From: Stenotrophomonas maltophilia
GTDB lineage: Bacteria; Pseudomonadota; Gammaproteobacteria; Xanthomonadales; Xanthomonadaceae
Assembly: GCA_002387845.1 (NCBI GenBank)
Contig: DGLB01000034.1
Coordinates: 124,001-188,000, forward strand
Direction of reading: 5' to 3'
Length of the DNA: 64,000 nucleotides
In this document: piece after piece, positions 27,937 through 36,783 of the stretch
How positions within the stretch are numbered: the first letter of the stretch is position 1
Layout of the letters: each line of letters begins with the position of its first letter
Program-made: the position numbers and the translations under genes
The notes under the pieces: model-generated
Seen by the model: the letters and a program-made list of their open reading frames with translations, nothing else
The model's database searches: none
Told to the model about the DNA's origin: nothing

Positions 27937-30506
27937 CTCCGTTGCGGGCGACCGTCCGGCTGCAGTTGCATGCCGGCTTCGACTTCAGCGCTGCGCAGGC
28001 GCAGCTCGACTATTTCGCCGACCTCGGCATCAGCCACCTGTATCTTTCGCCGATTGCCGAAGCGATGCCGGGCTCGACGCACGGCTACGATGGCATCGAT
28101 CCGACCCGCATCAGCGGCGCGCTGGGAGGCGAGGGCGGCTTCGTGCGGTTGGCCCAGGCCGCCCGTGCGCAGGGGTTGGGCATCCTGCTCGACATCGTCC
28201 CCAATCATCTCGCTGCCGATGTACGCAATCCCTGGTGGGCGGACGTCCTGGCGCACGGCCGGCGCAGCGCGTATGCGGATTGGTTCGACATCGACTGGGA
28301 GGCGCCCGGGTGCAACGACCAGCTGTGGCTGCCGGTACTGGATCGACCGCTGGACGAGCTGCTGGCAGAGGGCGTGATCCGTGTCGAACCCGGATCCCAG
28401 GGTCCGCAGCTGGCGTACGGCGAGCAACGCTGGCCGCTGTCCCCGCTGGGGGTTCCGGAAGCGCCCGACGCGCAGACGGAATGGATCGCCCGTAGCAACC
28501 AGAGCCCGGCCCACCTGCAGCGTCTGCTCGACCATCAGGCGTATCGACTGGCCTGGTGGCGCAGTGGTCCGGACCGGGTGAACTACCGGCGCTTCTTCGA
28601 CATCAACCAGCTGGCCGCGGTGCGCGTGGAGCGCCCGGCTGCGTACGAAGCGATGCACGCCTTGCCGCTGCGGCTGGTGCGCGAGGGCTGGGTGGATGGG
28701 CTGCGCATTGACCATGTCGATGGCCTGGCCGATCCGGCGGGGTATCTGCAGGCCCTGCGCCATGCCCTGGACGAAGCGGGTGCCGTTCGTGGACTGCCTG
28801 CCGGCGCACTCAGCCTGCACGTGGAGAAGATCCTGGCGGACGGCGAATCCCTGCCGGAGGACTGGCCTGTGGAGGGCACCACGGGATACGACTTCATGGA
28901 CCAGGTCGGTGCGTTGCTGCATGACCCGGGTGGCCAACCTGCGTTCGACACGTTCTGGACGCAGGTCTCCGGGTCCCGTGAGCGCTTTCCTTCCGTGCAG
29001 CGTCAGGCCCGCACGGAACTGCTGGCCTCCACGCTGCAGGCGGATATGGACCGGTGCCTGCGCCAGGTCGAGGCGGCCGTGCAGCACGATGGCGCAACGG
29101 GCGACCTCACCCCGCGCATGTACGAACGCGCCACGCAGTCGCTGTTGCGGCACTTCCCGGTCTACCGGAGCTACGGCATGGCGTCGGCGACGGATCAGCA
29201 GGTGCTGCGGCAGGCAGCGGAGGCGGCCCATGCCGAACTCGACGCGGGCGATCGTGCTGCGTTGGCCCGGGTCTGCAGCGCATTGCTCCGCGAGCACGGG
29301 GAGGAGACCGAGGCACGGTCGACGCTGCGTACCCGCATCGAGCAACTGGCGGCACCGCTCAACGCCAAGGCGGTGGAAGACACCGCCTTCTACCGATACG
29401 GCCGGCTGCTGTCGCGCAATGAAGTGGGCAGCGATCCGGACCATTTCGCACTGACCCCCTCGGCCTTCGTCGCGCGCGCGACCGAACGTGGGGCGCGCTT
29501 CCCGCGCGCGATGCTGGCGCTGGCCACCCACGACCACAAGCGCGGCCCGGACGCGCGCATGCGCCTGGCCCTGCTGTCCGCGCGCCCGCAGCGCTGGCAC
29601 AACGCCCTGTGCCGCTGGCAGCGTGAAGGCGGTGCACAGGGCCATCCGCTGCCGCTGCCCGGCGCAGAAGCTTACATGCTGTGGCAGACGCTGCTGTCTA
29701 CCTGGCCATTGCAGCGCGACAGCGTCGATGCCGACTTCGCTGCGCGCATCGTCGAATGGCTGCGCAAGGCGCTGCGCGAAGGCAAGCGGCTCAGCCGCTG
29801 GAGCGACCCGAACGAAGCCCTTGAAAGGGCTGCGGTCAGCTGGGTGGAATGGCTGTGCGGTGCACCGACGGCGCAGGCCCTGCGCGAGGACGTGCACGGT
29901 TTTGTCGCGCGGATTGCAGCGGATGCGGCGCGGCTGTCGCTGGCACAGCTGGCGCTGCAGCTCAGCTGCCCGGGTGTGCCCGATCTCTACCAGGGCAACG
30001 AGGGCTGGGACACCAGCCTGGTCGACCCGGACAACCGCCGGCCGGTCGACTATCAGCAACGCCGCGAGTGGCGTGCCGATCGTCGCCCATGGGCGGCCTT
30101 GCTGGCGGACTGGCAGCAAGGTGCGCCCAAGGCGCGCCTGCTCGGTGTGCTGCTGCAACTGCGCCGCGCGCAGCCGCTGCTGTTCGCACAGGGCACCTTG
30201 CACCGGATCGACACCGGCGCCGACGACCTGCTGGTGTTCACCCGGCGGTGGCAACAGCTGGTGCTGCTGGTGGCCGTGCCTGTCCGGCCTGCTGCGGAGG
30301 CCGAGGGCCACGCGCCCCCCGGCCTGGCGGCCCGCAACGACCCTCGCATGCTGCACCTGGCCGGTGCACCCTCCGGCCACTACAAAAACCTGCTGGAAGG
30401 CACGTCGTGGACGCATGCCGGCCACGCCGTTCGCGCAGACACCCTGTTCAACAACAGCCCCTTGGCCCTCTGGATTCGAGACGTGGAGCAGCAAGATGGA
30501 ACATGA
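27933..30506 (+). CDS. treY: Malto-oligosyltrehalose synthase
   Basis: TreY (857 residues, GH13_26) isomerises the reducing-end alpha-1,4 linkage of maltodextrins to alpha,alpha-1,1. Typical motifs are LYLSPIAEAMPGSTHGYDGID near the N-terminus, IVPNHLA, RRFFDINQLAAVRVE, GLRIDHVDGL (nucleophile), VEKILADGESLP (acid/base) and the C-terminal CPGVPDLYQGNE with NRRPVDY. AAGGAG stands before the ATG at 27933. Together with TreZ this gives the TreYZ trehalose route from glycogen. The stop overlaps the start of a small DUF2934-type gene. Confidence 0.95.
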   Translation: MTPLRATVRLQLHAGFDFSAAQAQLDYFADLGISHLYLSPIAEAMPGSTHGYDGIDPTRISGALGGEGGFVRLAQAARAQGLGILLDIVPNHLAADVRNPWWADVLAHGRRSAYADWFDIDWEAPGCNDQLWLPVLDRPLDELLAEGVIRVEPGSQGPQLAYGEQRWPLSPLGVPEAPDAQTEWIARSNQSPAHLQRLLDHQAYRLAWWRSGPDRVNYRRFFDINQLAAVRVERPAAYEAMHALPLRLVREGWVDGLRIDHVDGLADPAGYLQALRHALDEAGAVRGLPAGALSLHVEKILADGESLPEDWPVEGTTGYDFMDQVGALLHDPGGQPAFDTFWTQVSGSRERFPSVQRQARTELLASTLQADMDRCLRQVEAAVQHDGATGDLTPRMYERATQSLLRHFPVYRSYGMASATDQQVLRQAAEAAHAELDAGDRAALARVCSALLREHGEETEARSTLRTRIEQLAAPLNAKAVEDTAFYRYGRLLSRNEVGSDPDHFALTPSAFVARATERGARFPRAMLALATHDHKRGPDARMRLALLSARPQRWHNALCRWQREGGAQGHPLPLPGAEAYMLWQTLLSTWPLQRDSVDADFAARIVEWLRKALREGKRLSRWSDPNEALERAAVSWVEWLCGAPTAQALREDVHGFVARIAADAARLSLAQLALQLSCPGVPDLYQGNEGWDTSLVDPDNRRPVDYQQRREWRADRRPWAALLADWQQGAPKARLLGVLLQLRRAQPLLFAQGTLHRIDTGADDLLVFTRRWQQLVLLVAVPVRPAAEAEGHAPPGLAARNDPRMLHLAGAPSGHYKNLLEGTSWTHAGHAVRADTLFNNSPLALWIRDVEQQDGT

Positions 30507-30675
30507 AGAGCGCCAACAACGCACTGAGCACCTGGCACACCAGATCTGGGAGGCCGAAGGTCGCCCTGAAGGGCAGCAGGAACGCCATTGGCACATGGCC
30601 GAGCGCCTGGTAGAGGCCGAACTGGCCGTGCGGCAGCTGCCGGCAGAGAGCGGAGACACGCATGGCCAGCCGTGA
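30496..30675 (+). CDS. DUF2934-like small protein
   Basis: A 59-residue charged protein with the pattern AHQIWEAEGRPEGQQERHW followed by HMAERLVEAE, which matches the short DUF2934 family (IW-x-x-EG-x-P-x-G-x-x-x-x-HW). It starts 11 bases inside the end of treY (ATG at 30496, GGAGCA upstream) and ends 14 bases inside glgX, so it is read as a coupled cistron. Such proteins are often found in trehalose/glycogen operons; their role is unknown, perhaps regulatory or adaptor. Confidence 0.75.
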   Translation: MEHEERQQRTEHLAHQIWEAEGRPEGQQERHWHMAERLVEAELAVRQLPAESGDTHGQP

Positions 30676-32782
30676 CCGCATCCAGCAGCGCTCGCGCGTT
30701 CGTGAGGGACGTCCGTATCCGCTGGGTGCCACCTGGGACGGCCTCGGGGTGAACTTTGCCCTGTACTCGCGCCACGCCACCAAAGTAGAGCTGTGCCTGT
30801 TTGACGCACGCGGGCGCGAGCAGGAGCGCATCGTCCTGCCGGAATACACCGACGAGATCTGGCACGGCTACCTGCCCGATGCTCGTCCCGGCCAGCGCTA
30901 TGGCTACCGCGTGCATGGCCCTTACGCGCCGGAAGCCGGGCACCGGTTCAATCCCAACAAGCTGCTGCTTGACCCGTATGCCAAGCAGATTGTGGGCGAG
31001 ATCAAATGGGCACCGCATCTGTTCGGTTACACCCTGGGCCATCGTGACGCGGACCGCAGCTTCGACCGCCGTGACAGCGCCAACTACATGCCGAAGTGTG
31101 CGGTGATCGATCCCGCCTACAGCTGGGGCAACGAGCGCGCGCCGGCCACACCGTGGGAAAACACGGTCATCTACGAGGCGCATGTGCGCGGCCTGACCAT
31201 GCAGCACCCGCAGATTCCGGACGGCGAGCGCGGCACGTTCTCGGCGCTGCGCAACGATGCACTGGTTGACCACCTGAAGTATCTCGGCGTCACCGCCATC
31301 GAGCTGTTGCCCGTGCACGCCTTCATCGACGATCAGCATCTGCTGGAGAAAGGCCTGCGCAATTACTGGGGCTACAACAGCATCGGCTTCTTCGCCCCGC
31401 ACCCGCGCTATCTTTCGCTGGCCACGGTGGCCGAGTTCAAGCAGATGGTGGCGCGGTTGCACGACGCAGGACTGGAAGTGATCCTGGACGTGGTCTACAA
31501 CCACACCGCCGAAGGCAACGAGCTGGGGCCGACCCTGTCTTTCAAGGGCATCGACAACGCCAGCTACTACCGCCTCGCCGACGACCGGCGCTATTACATC
31601 AACGACACCGGCACCGGTAACACCTTTGACCTGACCAACGCCGGCGCGCTGCGCATGGTGATGGACTCCCTGCGCTACTGGGTGACCGAGATGCGGGTGG
31701 ATGGATTCCGCTTCGACCTGGCCACCATCCTCGGCCGCGAGCGGCATGGCTTCGATGCCTCCGGCAGCTTCCTCGACGCGGTGCGCCAGGACCCCATCCT
31801 GGGCCAGGTGAAGCTGATTGCCGAACCGTGGGACATCGGGCCGGGCGGTTACCAGCTGGGCAACTTCGCCCCCGGCTGGGCCGAATGGAACGACCGCTTC
31901 CGTGACACCACGCGGGGGCTCTGGCGCGGTGACGCCGGGCAACTGGCGGACTTCGCCACGCGCTTCAATGGTTCGGCCGACCTCTTCGACCATCAGGGCC
32001 GACGCCCCTCGTCCAGCGTCAACTTCATCACCGCGCATGACGGCTTCACCCTGCGCGACCTGGTCAGCTACGAGCACAAACACAACGACGCCAACGGCGA
32101 AGGCAACCGTGACGGCCACGAGCACAACCTCTCGTGCAATCACGGAGTGGAGGGGGACACGGATGACGCGACGGTGGTGTCCATACGCGGCCAGCAGATG
32201 CGCAACCTGCTGGCCAGCCTGCTGCTGGCCCAGGGCACGCCGATGCTGCTGGCCGGCGACGAGTTCGGCCACAGCCAGCAGGGCAACAACAATGCCTACT
32301 GCCAGGACAACCCGCTGAGCTGGATTGACTGGGAAAAGGCCGCGCAGCCGGGTGCCCAGGCCCAGGCCGCGTTCGTGCGGCGCGTGCTCAGCCTGCGCCG
32401 TCGCTACGGCCTGCTGCGTCGAAACCGGTTTCTACGTGGGGAAGTGGACGCCGAACTGGGCGTCGCCGACATCCGCTGGTGCCGGCCGGACGGTCAGCCC
32501 ATGCAGGAGTCGGATTGGCACGACGGCGAACAGCGCGCCCTGGGCATCGTGCTGGATGGTCGCAGCCCCGACACTGGCCTGCGCGAGCCGGGCCGGCACG
32601 TCAGCCTGGCATTGTTGTTGAATGCCGGCGATGCACCGGTGCGCTTCGCGGTAGGCGACGACAGCCTCGACTTCCGCAAGGTGCTGCTGCAGACCCCCGA
32701 AGCGCCGCTGCAGGCCGATGACCAGGGCGGCTGGACGCTGCCGGCGAAGAGCCTGTGCCTGCTGGCGGCAAGCAGCGCTTGA
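30662..32782 (+). CDS. glgX: Glycogen debranching enzyme (isoamylase type)
   Basis: GlgX (706 residues, GH13_11) hydrolyses alpha-1,6 branches of phosphorylase-trimmed glycogen, feeding TreYZ and MalQ. An N-terminal CBM48 domain (GATWDGLGVNFALYSRHATK) is followed by VIYEAHVRGLT, VVYNHTAEGNE, MRVDGFRFDLATILGRE (nucleophile), LIAEPWDIGPGGYQLGNF (acid/base) and FITAHDGFTLRDLVSY (third Asp). It is the last gene of the operon and is followed by a hairpin. It ends only 61 bases before the convergent CLC gene. Confidence 0.95.
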   Translation: MASRDRIQQRSRVREGRPYPLGATWDGLGVNFALYSRHATKVELCLFDARGREQERIVLPEYTDEIWHGYLPDARPGQRYGYRVHGPYAPEAGHRFNPNKLLLDPYAKQIVGEIKWAPHLFGYTLGHRDADRSFDRRDSANYMPKCAVIDPAYSWGNERAPATPWENTVIYEAHVRGLTMQHPQIPDGERGTFSALRNDALVDHLKYLGVTAIELLPVHAFIDDQHLLEKGLRNYWGYNSIGFFAPHPRYLSLATVAEFKQMVARLHDAGLEVILDVVYNHTAEGNELGPTLSFKGIDNASYYRLADDRRYYINDTGTGNTFDLTNAGALRMVMDSLRYWVTEMRVDGFRFDLATILGRERHGFDASGSFLDAVRQDPILGQVKLIAEPWDIGPGGYQLGNFAPGWAEWNDRFRDTTRGLWRGDAGQLADFATRFNGSADLFDHQGRRPSSSVNFITAHDGFTLRDLVSYEHKHNDANGEGNRDGHEHNLSCNHGVEGDTDDATVVSIRGQQMRNLLASLLLAQGTPMLLAGDEFGHSQQGNNNAYCQDNPLSWIDWEKAAQPGAQAQAAFVRRVLSLRRRYGLLRRNRFLRGEVDAELGVADIRWCRPDGQPMQESDWHDGEQRALGIVLDGRSPDTGLREPGRHVSLALLLNAGDAPVRFAVGDDSLDFRKVLLQTPEAPLQADDQGGWTLPAKSLCLLAASSA

Positions 32783-32794
32783 AAGCATGCCGTC

Positions 32795-32819
32795 AAGGTC
32801 TCTCGGCACGGGAGACCTT
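32795..32819. terminator. Hairpin at the end of the glg/tre operon
   Basis: AAGGTCTCTCG (32795-32805) pairs with CGGGAGACCTT (32809-32819) over 11 bp, with one G-U pair and a GCA loop. It lies between the stop of glgX and the stop of the convergent CLC gene. There is no U-tract. Confidence 0.6.
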
Positions 32820-32843
32820 GGATTGGTGCTAGCGGCGGCCCAG

Positions 32844-34625
32844 CTACTCCTGGGCCGAGAGGTCGTCCACGCGCTCCCCTTGCTGCTCACGCTGACGCTT
32901 GTCCAACTCTTCTGCGTAGCGCTTGCGCACAAATGCCTCGGACAGCACGCCCAGCACGTGGCCACTCTCGTCGGTCACGGCCAGCTCATCGCTCTGGGTC
33001 TGGTCGAACAGCCGCATGACCTCCACCACGTCCGCACGGGAGGACAGCACAGCCGAAGGATTCTCCGCAAACTCGGAAAGAAGGCTGGTCGGCTTCACGC
33101 CATCGGCATACATCTTGGCGATCTGCACGATACCCGCGTAGTGCCCCTCGGTATCAATGAGGATCACCCGTGTGCCCGAACCCAAAGGGAAGCGTTCCCG
33201 GAAGGTCGCGACATCCAGATCCTGCGGAGCGGTGGAGACGCCCCGGCGCATCATCAGTCCGGCCCGCAGGTTCTGGACCCAGCCCACGTCCTGGGCGCTC
33301 TTGATGGTTTCCCCACGCAGGTGAAGCCGCCACGTGGAGAACGAATAGCCAAACTGCTGGCGCACCAGCGTGTTGGCCACCAGCACCGCGCCCATCACCA
33401 GACTGGTCAGCACGAAGTCGTGGGTGCCTTCCAGCACCAGCATTGCCATCGTCATGGGCGCGCCGACCACGGCGGCGGCCAGCGCCGCCATGCCGGCAAT
33501 GGCCGCCGAAGTGGGGTCGATGACCGGGCCGCCGGGAATCATGGCCGCCAGGCCTGCGAACAGGATTCCCAACAGCGAACCCATGAACAGCGAGGCGAAG
33601 AACAATCCGCCACGAAAACCGAAGCCCAGCGAAATGCCGGAAGCCAGGCATTTCAAGGCCAGCAGTCCCCCGATCCACACCAGTGGCTGTGAGTTGGTGA
33701 GGTCCCAGTGCAGTGCGCCATGGCCGGAGGAGAGCACCTGCGGGGTGACCATGGCCAGCGGGATGAGCAGGAAGCCACCCACCGCCGGACGCGCCCATAG
33801 CGGCAGGTTGCTGCGTTTCACGGTGGTTTCGATGGAAGCAATCAGGCGCATGATGCCCACGCTCGCCCCGCCACAGGCGACGCCCAACAGCGAATACACC
33901 ACGTAGTCGGCCGCATTCGCGGTGCTGATGGCCGCCGCCGGCAGCAGGTATCCCTGCACCCCGGTCTGATCGGCAATGAACGCACCGGCCAGTGATGCCA
34001 GCACAACAGGGGCCAGTGCCGCAGGGGAATAGGACCCCAGGACCACCTCAAAGGCATAGAACGCACCGGCCAGCGGCGCGCCAAACGCGGCCGAAATGGC
34101 ACCGGCTGCGCCCGCACCGACCAGAATGCGCATGTCCATGCGGCGCAGGCGAAGCCCGCGCCCGAGCTGGGAGCCCAAGCCAGCCCCCATCTGGGTGTAG
34201 GTCGCCTCAAGCCCCACTGACGCCCCCGAGCCATTGGAGAGCAAGGTCTGACTGGCCACAATCAGGTTGTCGCGCATCGACATGCGGCCACCGTGCAATG
34301 CGTTGGCCTCGACGGCATCGATGAGCGGGCGTTTCAGCCGAGCGGCCCACACGCTGATCAACCCGACCAGCAGGCCACCCACCGGCAGTGCCAGCAGCGC
34401 AACGGCGCCCAAATCGGCCTGCAGGCTCAGGCTCTCGTCGGCACCCATGCCATACAGCCAGCGCTGCAGCGAATGGGCCAGCAGCCCTTGAAAGCCTGTC
34501 AGCGCACCCGCCAGCAACCCCACCAGCAACGCCAGGCCGATGAACCAGGCCTCACTGGACCGGAAGCGGCTGCGGAGCCAGGCCCACGCGTTGCCAAGAG
34601 ATTCGGGTGGGGACAGGGCTGCCAT
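32844..34625 (-). CDS. CLC-family chloride channel/antiporter with CBS domains
   Basis: A 593-residue membrane protein with about 10-12 hydrophobic segments over residues 20-440, then a cytoplasmic C-terminus (about 450-575) that looks like a CBS pair (RVILIDTEGHYAGIV ... ELAVTDESGHVLGVLSEAF). The filter loop reads GSGASVGLEATYTQMG: the gating-type glutamate is kept but the usual GREGP is GLEAT; the usual GxFxP reads GGLFFAS. It is therefore a divergent CLC. Ion specificity and channel versus exchanger mode cannot be read. It follows a VIT-family gene by 69 bases on the same strand. Confidence 0.85.
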   Translation of the reverse strand: MAALSPPESLGNAWAWLRSRFRSSEAWFIGLALLVGLLAGALTGFQGLLAHSLQRWLYGMGADESLSLQADLGAVALLALPVGGLLVGLISVWAARLKRPLIDAVEANALHGGRMSMRDNLIVASQTLLSNGSGASVGLEATYTQMGAGLGSQLGRGLRLRRMDMRILVGAGAAGAISAAFGAPLAGAFYAFEVVLGSYSPAALAPVVLASLAGAFIADQTGVQGYLLPAAAISTANAADYVVYSLLGVACGGASVGIMRLIASIETTVKRSNLPLWARPAVGGFLLIPLAMVTPQVLSSGHGALHWDLTNSQPLVWIGGLLALKCLASGISLGFGFRGGLFFASLFMGSLLGILFAGLAAMIPGGPVIDPTSAAIAGMAALAAAVVGAPMTMAMLVLEGTHDFVLTSLVMGAVLVANTLVRQQFGYSFSTWRLHLRGETIKSAQDVGWVQNLRAGLMMRRGVSTAPQDLDVATFRERFPLGSGTRVILIDTEGHYAGIVQIAKMYADGVKPTSLLSEFAENPSAVLSSRADVVEVMRLFDQTQSDELAVTDESGHVLGVLSEAFVRKRYAEELDKRQREQQGERVDDLSAQE

Positions 34626-34694
34626 GGGCGAATTCTACGCGCCCAGGGCATGAAAGGCAGGGCACCTGGCTGGCGGGCTACGCCATGCAAACAG

Positions 34695-35390
34695 TTACGA
34701 CGCGTTGAGCACCCCGAACCACGCGCCGATTCCATAGGTAGCCGCCATCGCGATGGTGCCCCAGATCACAACCCGCAACGCACCGCGCCAGGCGGAAGCT
34801 CCGCCGAGCCGAGCCGCGACCGCACCGAGGCCAGCCAGCAGGCACAGCGTTGTGACGACAATGGCGGCCGCCAGACTGCTGCGGTCCAGGGCCGCCGCCA
34901 GAAGTACCGGGGGCAGTGCGCCCACCACAAACGAAACGGCGGAAGCGCCGGCTGCCTGCAGCGGCCTCGCCTTTAGCAGCTCGTGTATGCCGAGCTCATC
35001 CCGCAGGTGGGCGGAAAGCGCGTCATGCGCGGTCAACTCGCGGGCAACCTGCTCGGCCAGCGGCCTGCTGAGCCCCCGCTTCTGATAGATGCCGGTCAGT
35101 TCGATCAACTCCGCATCTGGCTGGTTCAGCAGCTCCCCGCGTTCCTTGGCCTCATCGGCGTTCTCGGCATCGGCCTGGGAGCTGACTGATACGTATTCTC
35201 CAGCCGCCATGGAAAGCCCACCCGCGATGAGCCCGGAAAGGCCGGTCAGCAGAATAGACTGCGTGGCCGCGCCGGCACCGACCAGGGCGATAACCAGGCT
35301 GCTGGTCGAGATCAGCCCGTCATTGGCACCCAGTACGCCGGCGCGCAGCCAGCCGCCGCGTTGACTACGGTGAAATTCTCCGTGGCTCAT
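34695..35390 (-). CDS. VIT1/CCC1-family membrane protein
   Basis: A 231-residue protein of the VIT/CCC1 transporter family (iron or manganese transport in known members). The N-terminus contains GWLRAGVLGANDGLISTSSL, the hallmark of the first membrane helix, followed by GLSMAAGEYVSVSSQADAE, a charged cytoplasmic metal-binding-type section (about 80-140) and three C-terminal membrane helices. I chose the ATG at 35390 because the family motif starts soon after; the frame stays open to 35486. Substrate in this organism is unproven. Confidence 0.88.
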   Translation of the reverse strand: MSHGEFHRSQRGGWLRAGVLGANDGLISTSSLVIALVGAGAATQSILLTGLSGLIAGGLSMAAGEYVSVSSQADAENADEAKERGELLNQPDAELIELTGIYQKRGLSRPLAEQVARELTAHDALSAHLRDELGIHELLKARPLQAAGASAVSFVVGALPPVLLAAALDRSSLAAAIVVTTLCLLAGLGAVAARLGGASAWRGALRVVIWGTIAMAATYGIGAWFGVLNAS

Positions 35391-35708
35391 AGCGTGTCCG
35401 GTAGAGGAAAACAGGCAGATGAAGCGTACTCCGAATATGGCTGCGTGGAAGAAGGGGCCTGGCAGCCGCAGGTGTTTGTGGATCAAGGGCCCGTGTCTCT
35501 TTCCATTGGCCGCCGGGTCAACGCCGCGATGATCACGCGGGGTTGTCTGACCTGGGCTAGTGAGTCAATCTCAAGGAGTCGGCCTTCGGGCTGGACACGA
35601 ACCACTGCCTTGGTCGTCACACTTATGTCAGTCATCAAACCAATAGTCGAGAAGGTCATCAGCAGTGCTCTGGACGAAGTTCAGTTCATCTGGGCGGCCG
35701 CAAGCTGA
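35391..35708 (+). pseudogene. Decayed segment resembling the 3' end of the HAD gene at 39-40 kb and its downstream region
   Basis: A 16-base identity (35467-35482 with 40145-40160, CGCAGGTGTTTGTGGA) continues with aligned AAGGGC and CGTGTCTC. A second collinear match follows at 35641-35673 versus 40273-40306 (about 80 percent, by eye). At the second site both encode a KVIS-x-AL-x-E peptide. The first match corresponds to the final codons SQVFVD of the HAD hydrolase. No complete gene is present here. An open frame (35361-35708) and a tiny frame MSVIKPIVEKVISSALDEVQ from 35628 exist, but neither has support as a gene. Confidence 0.4.
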
Positions 35709-35722
35709 AGTGGGAGGCTCCA

Positions 35723-36016
35723 GTGGCTAATCCAATCCAGGTTGTTGTTGCTGCGCATGCCAGGTCCTCCAATCACCGAGAGGAGATTGAATCGAGCGCC
35801 TTGTGCGGGTGTTTTTATTGCCTCAGCACTTACGCGCCTTCAGCCATCGAGGAATGGGTTGACTGGCCGACAGGCACGCCGGAAGCGTTGGAGCTATCTG
35901 CCGGCACCACGGCACTGTGTCCGCGATGCGGCATTGACTCCGTCATTGGTGAAGCGTCCGGCTTCCCACTGGATCCCGGCTTCCTGTCTGCGATGCACGC
36001 CTACTGGTTCTCCTGA
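35723..36016 (+). CDS. Small cytoplasmic protein with paired cysteines
   Basis: A 97-residue protein starting with GTG after GGGAGG. It contains CGCFYCLSTY near residues 28-37 and CPRCGIDSVIG near 66-76, two CxxC-like sites that could bind zinc. I recognise it as a conserved hypothetical family of cytoplasmic proteins (the W-x-D and DPGFL-x-x-MH-x-YWF tail recurs in relatives), but no function is known. It is the first of a short plus-strand series with the 68-residue and phosphatase genes. Confidence 0.72.
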   Translation: MANPIQVVVAAHARSSNHREEIESSALCGCFYCLSTYAPSAIEEWVDWPTGTPEALELSAGTTALCPRCGIDSVIGEASGFPLDPGFLSAMHAYWFS

Positions 36017-36105
36017 CCTAGCCGGCTTTACCATCGAGGCGTTCTCGGGATATCATCCCGCCGACTCGTACTACCGCGGCTGCTGAACCCGGTACTCACG
36101 AGAGA

Positions 36106-36312
36106 ATGACCATGGAAATGGAAAGAGACCGCGCCTGGAGGCGTGCGCAGGCCCGCAATTGTGGCGGCGATCGAGTCACGCACTCGACAAAGTTCAAGCC
36201 CGAGAAGAACTGGAAACTGCTGTATATGCGGAGCTGCAAACTTGTCCGTGCGCGGCAGCTGGGCTTCGCCTATCCCGTCCGCAGCGCAAGGCAATTGCTG
36301 GATCAACAATGA
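36106..36312 (+). CDS. Small basic protein, 68 residues
   Basis: This frame encodes ERDRAWRRAQAR followed by KPEKNWKLLYMRSCKLVRAR and QLGFAYP, a pattern I associate with small basic conserved proteins (WKxLY-R-x-x-K-x-x-RARxLGF). The start is ATG at 36106 or 36112; GAGAGA lies upstream. The stop overlaps the phosphatase start (ATGA at 36309), suggesting coupled translation. Function unknown. Confidence 0.6.
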   Translation: MTMEMERDRAWRRAQARNCGGDRVTHSTKFKPEKNWKLLYMRSCKLVRARQLGFAYPVRSARQLLDQQ

Positions 36313-36635
36313 CAAATCTGTTGTTCGTCTGCAGCCGCAACCAGCTGCGCAGCCCAACGGGTGAAGCAGTCTGGCAACACCGTGCGGGCTTTGCCGCACG
36401 CTCGGCGGGCACCAGCCCCCATGCGCGCAAACCCATCAGCCCAGCGGATATTCGCTGGGCTGATGTCATCTTTGTCATGGAGCCCAAGCACCTGCAACGG
36501 TTGCAGGCCGGCTATGCGCGGCTGCTCGCGCACAAGCGGGTGCACTGTCTGGATATCCCCGACGACTACCGCTACATGGATCCTCAGCTGGTGTCGTTGA
36601 TCGACGCCAAGGTGACGTCGCTCCTGACGACATAG
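36309..36635 (+). CDS. Low-molecular-weight protein tyrosine phosphatase-like protein
   Basis: A 108-residue cytoplasmic protein in the short LMW-PTP-like group. The phosphate loop is C8-SRNQL-R14-S15-P16 (C-x5-R-S), and IPDDYRYMDPQL near the C-terminus may supply the general acid aspartate. It is shorter than classical LMW-PTP (about 150) and lacks the tyrosine pair region. Related proteins are annotated as phosphotyrosine phosphatases without proven substrates. The start overlaps the stop of the upstream small gene. Confidence 0.8.
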   Translation: MTNLLFVCSRNQLRSPTGEAVWQHRAGFAARSAGTSPHARKPISPADIRWADVIFVMEPKHLQRLQAGYARLLAHKRVHCLDIPDDYRYMDPQLVSLIDAKVTSLLTT

Positions 36636-36683
36636 GGCCGCGTGTTGCACCCACGCCCACAGCATGCGAAATTCCATTCATGC

Positions 36684-36758
36684 TCCGGAGTAGTTCAGTG
36701 GCAGAACCCTCGGCTCTTAACCGGGAGGGCGCTGGTTCGACTCCAGCCTCCGGACCCA
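36684..36758 (+). tRNA. tRNA with anticodon CUU (Lys-type), unusual ends
   Basis: A full cloverleaf of 75 bases including encoded CCA: acceptor TCCGGAG/CTCCGGA, D-stem GTTC/GAAC, anticodon stem CTCGG/CCGGG with loop CTCTTAA (anticodon CTT), variable loop AGGGC, and T-arm GCTGG/CCAGC with loop TTCGACT. All invariant bases (U8, A14, G18 G19, T54 T55 C56, A58) are present. The first pair is U1-A72 and the discriminator is C73, unlike a normal tRNA-Lys with A73, so charging by lysyl-tRNA synthetase is uncertain. Confidence 0.85.
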
Positions 36759-36783
36759 CTTCCTCGCGATATCGACATCACGG

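Noticed and set aside
27330..30809. A 1159-residue open frame on the minus strand
   Set aside because: It is antisense to malQ, treY and glgX, all with full catalytic motifs. Its composition (R, Q, H, G rich) is typical of an antisense shadow in high-GC DNA.
30380..32272. A 630-residue minus-strand frame
   Set aside because: It is antisense to treY and glgX and has no domain; shadow of high-GC third positions.
35361..35708. A 115-residue plus-strand frame as an intact gene
   Set aside because: Part of it aligns with a HAD gene end plus downstream bases; no domain or ribosome site. Treated as a decayed segment.
36475..36759. A minus-strand frame beginning GPEAGVEPAPSRL
   Set aside because: This is the translation of the antisense of the tRNA, a well-known false gene call.
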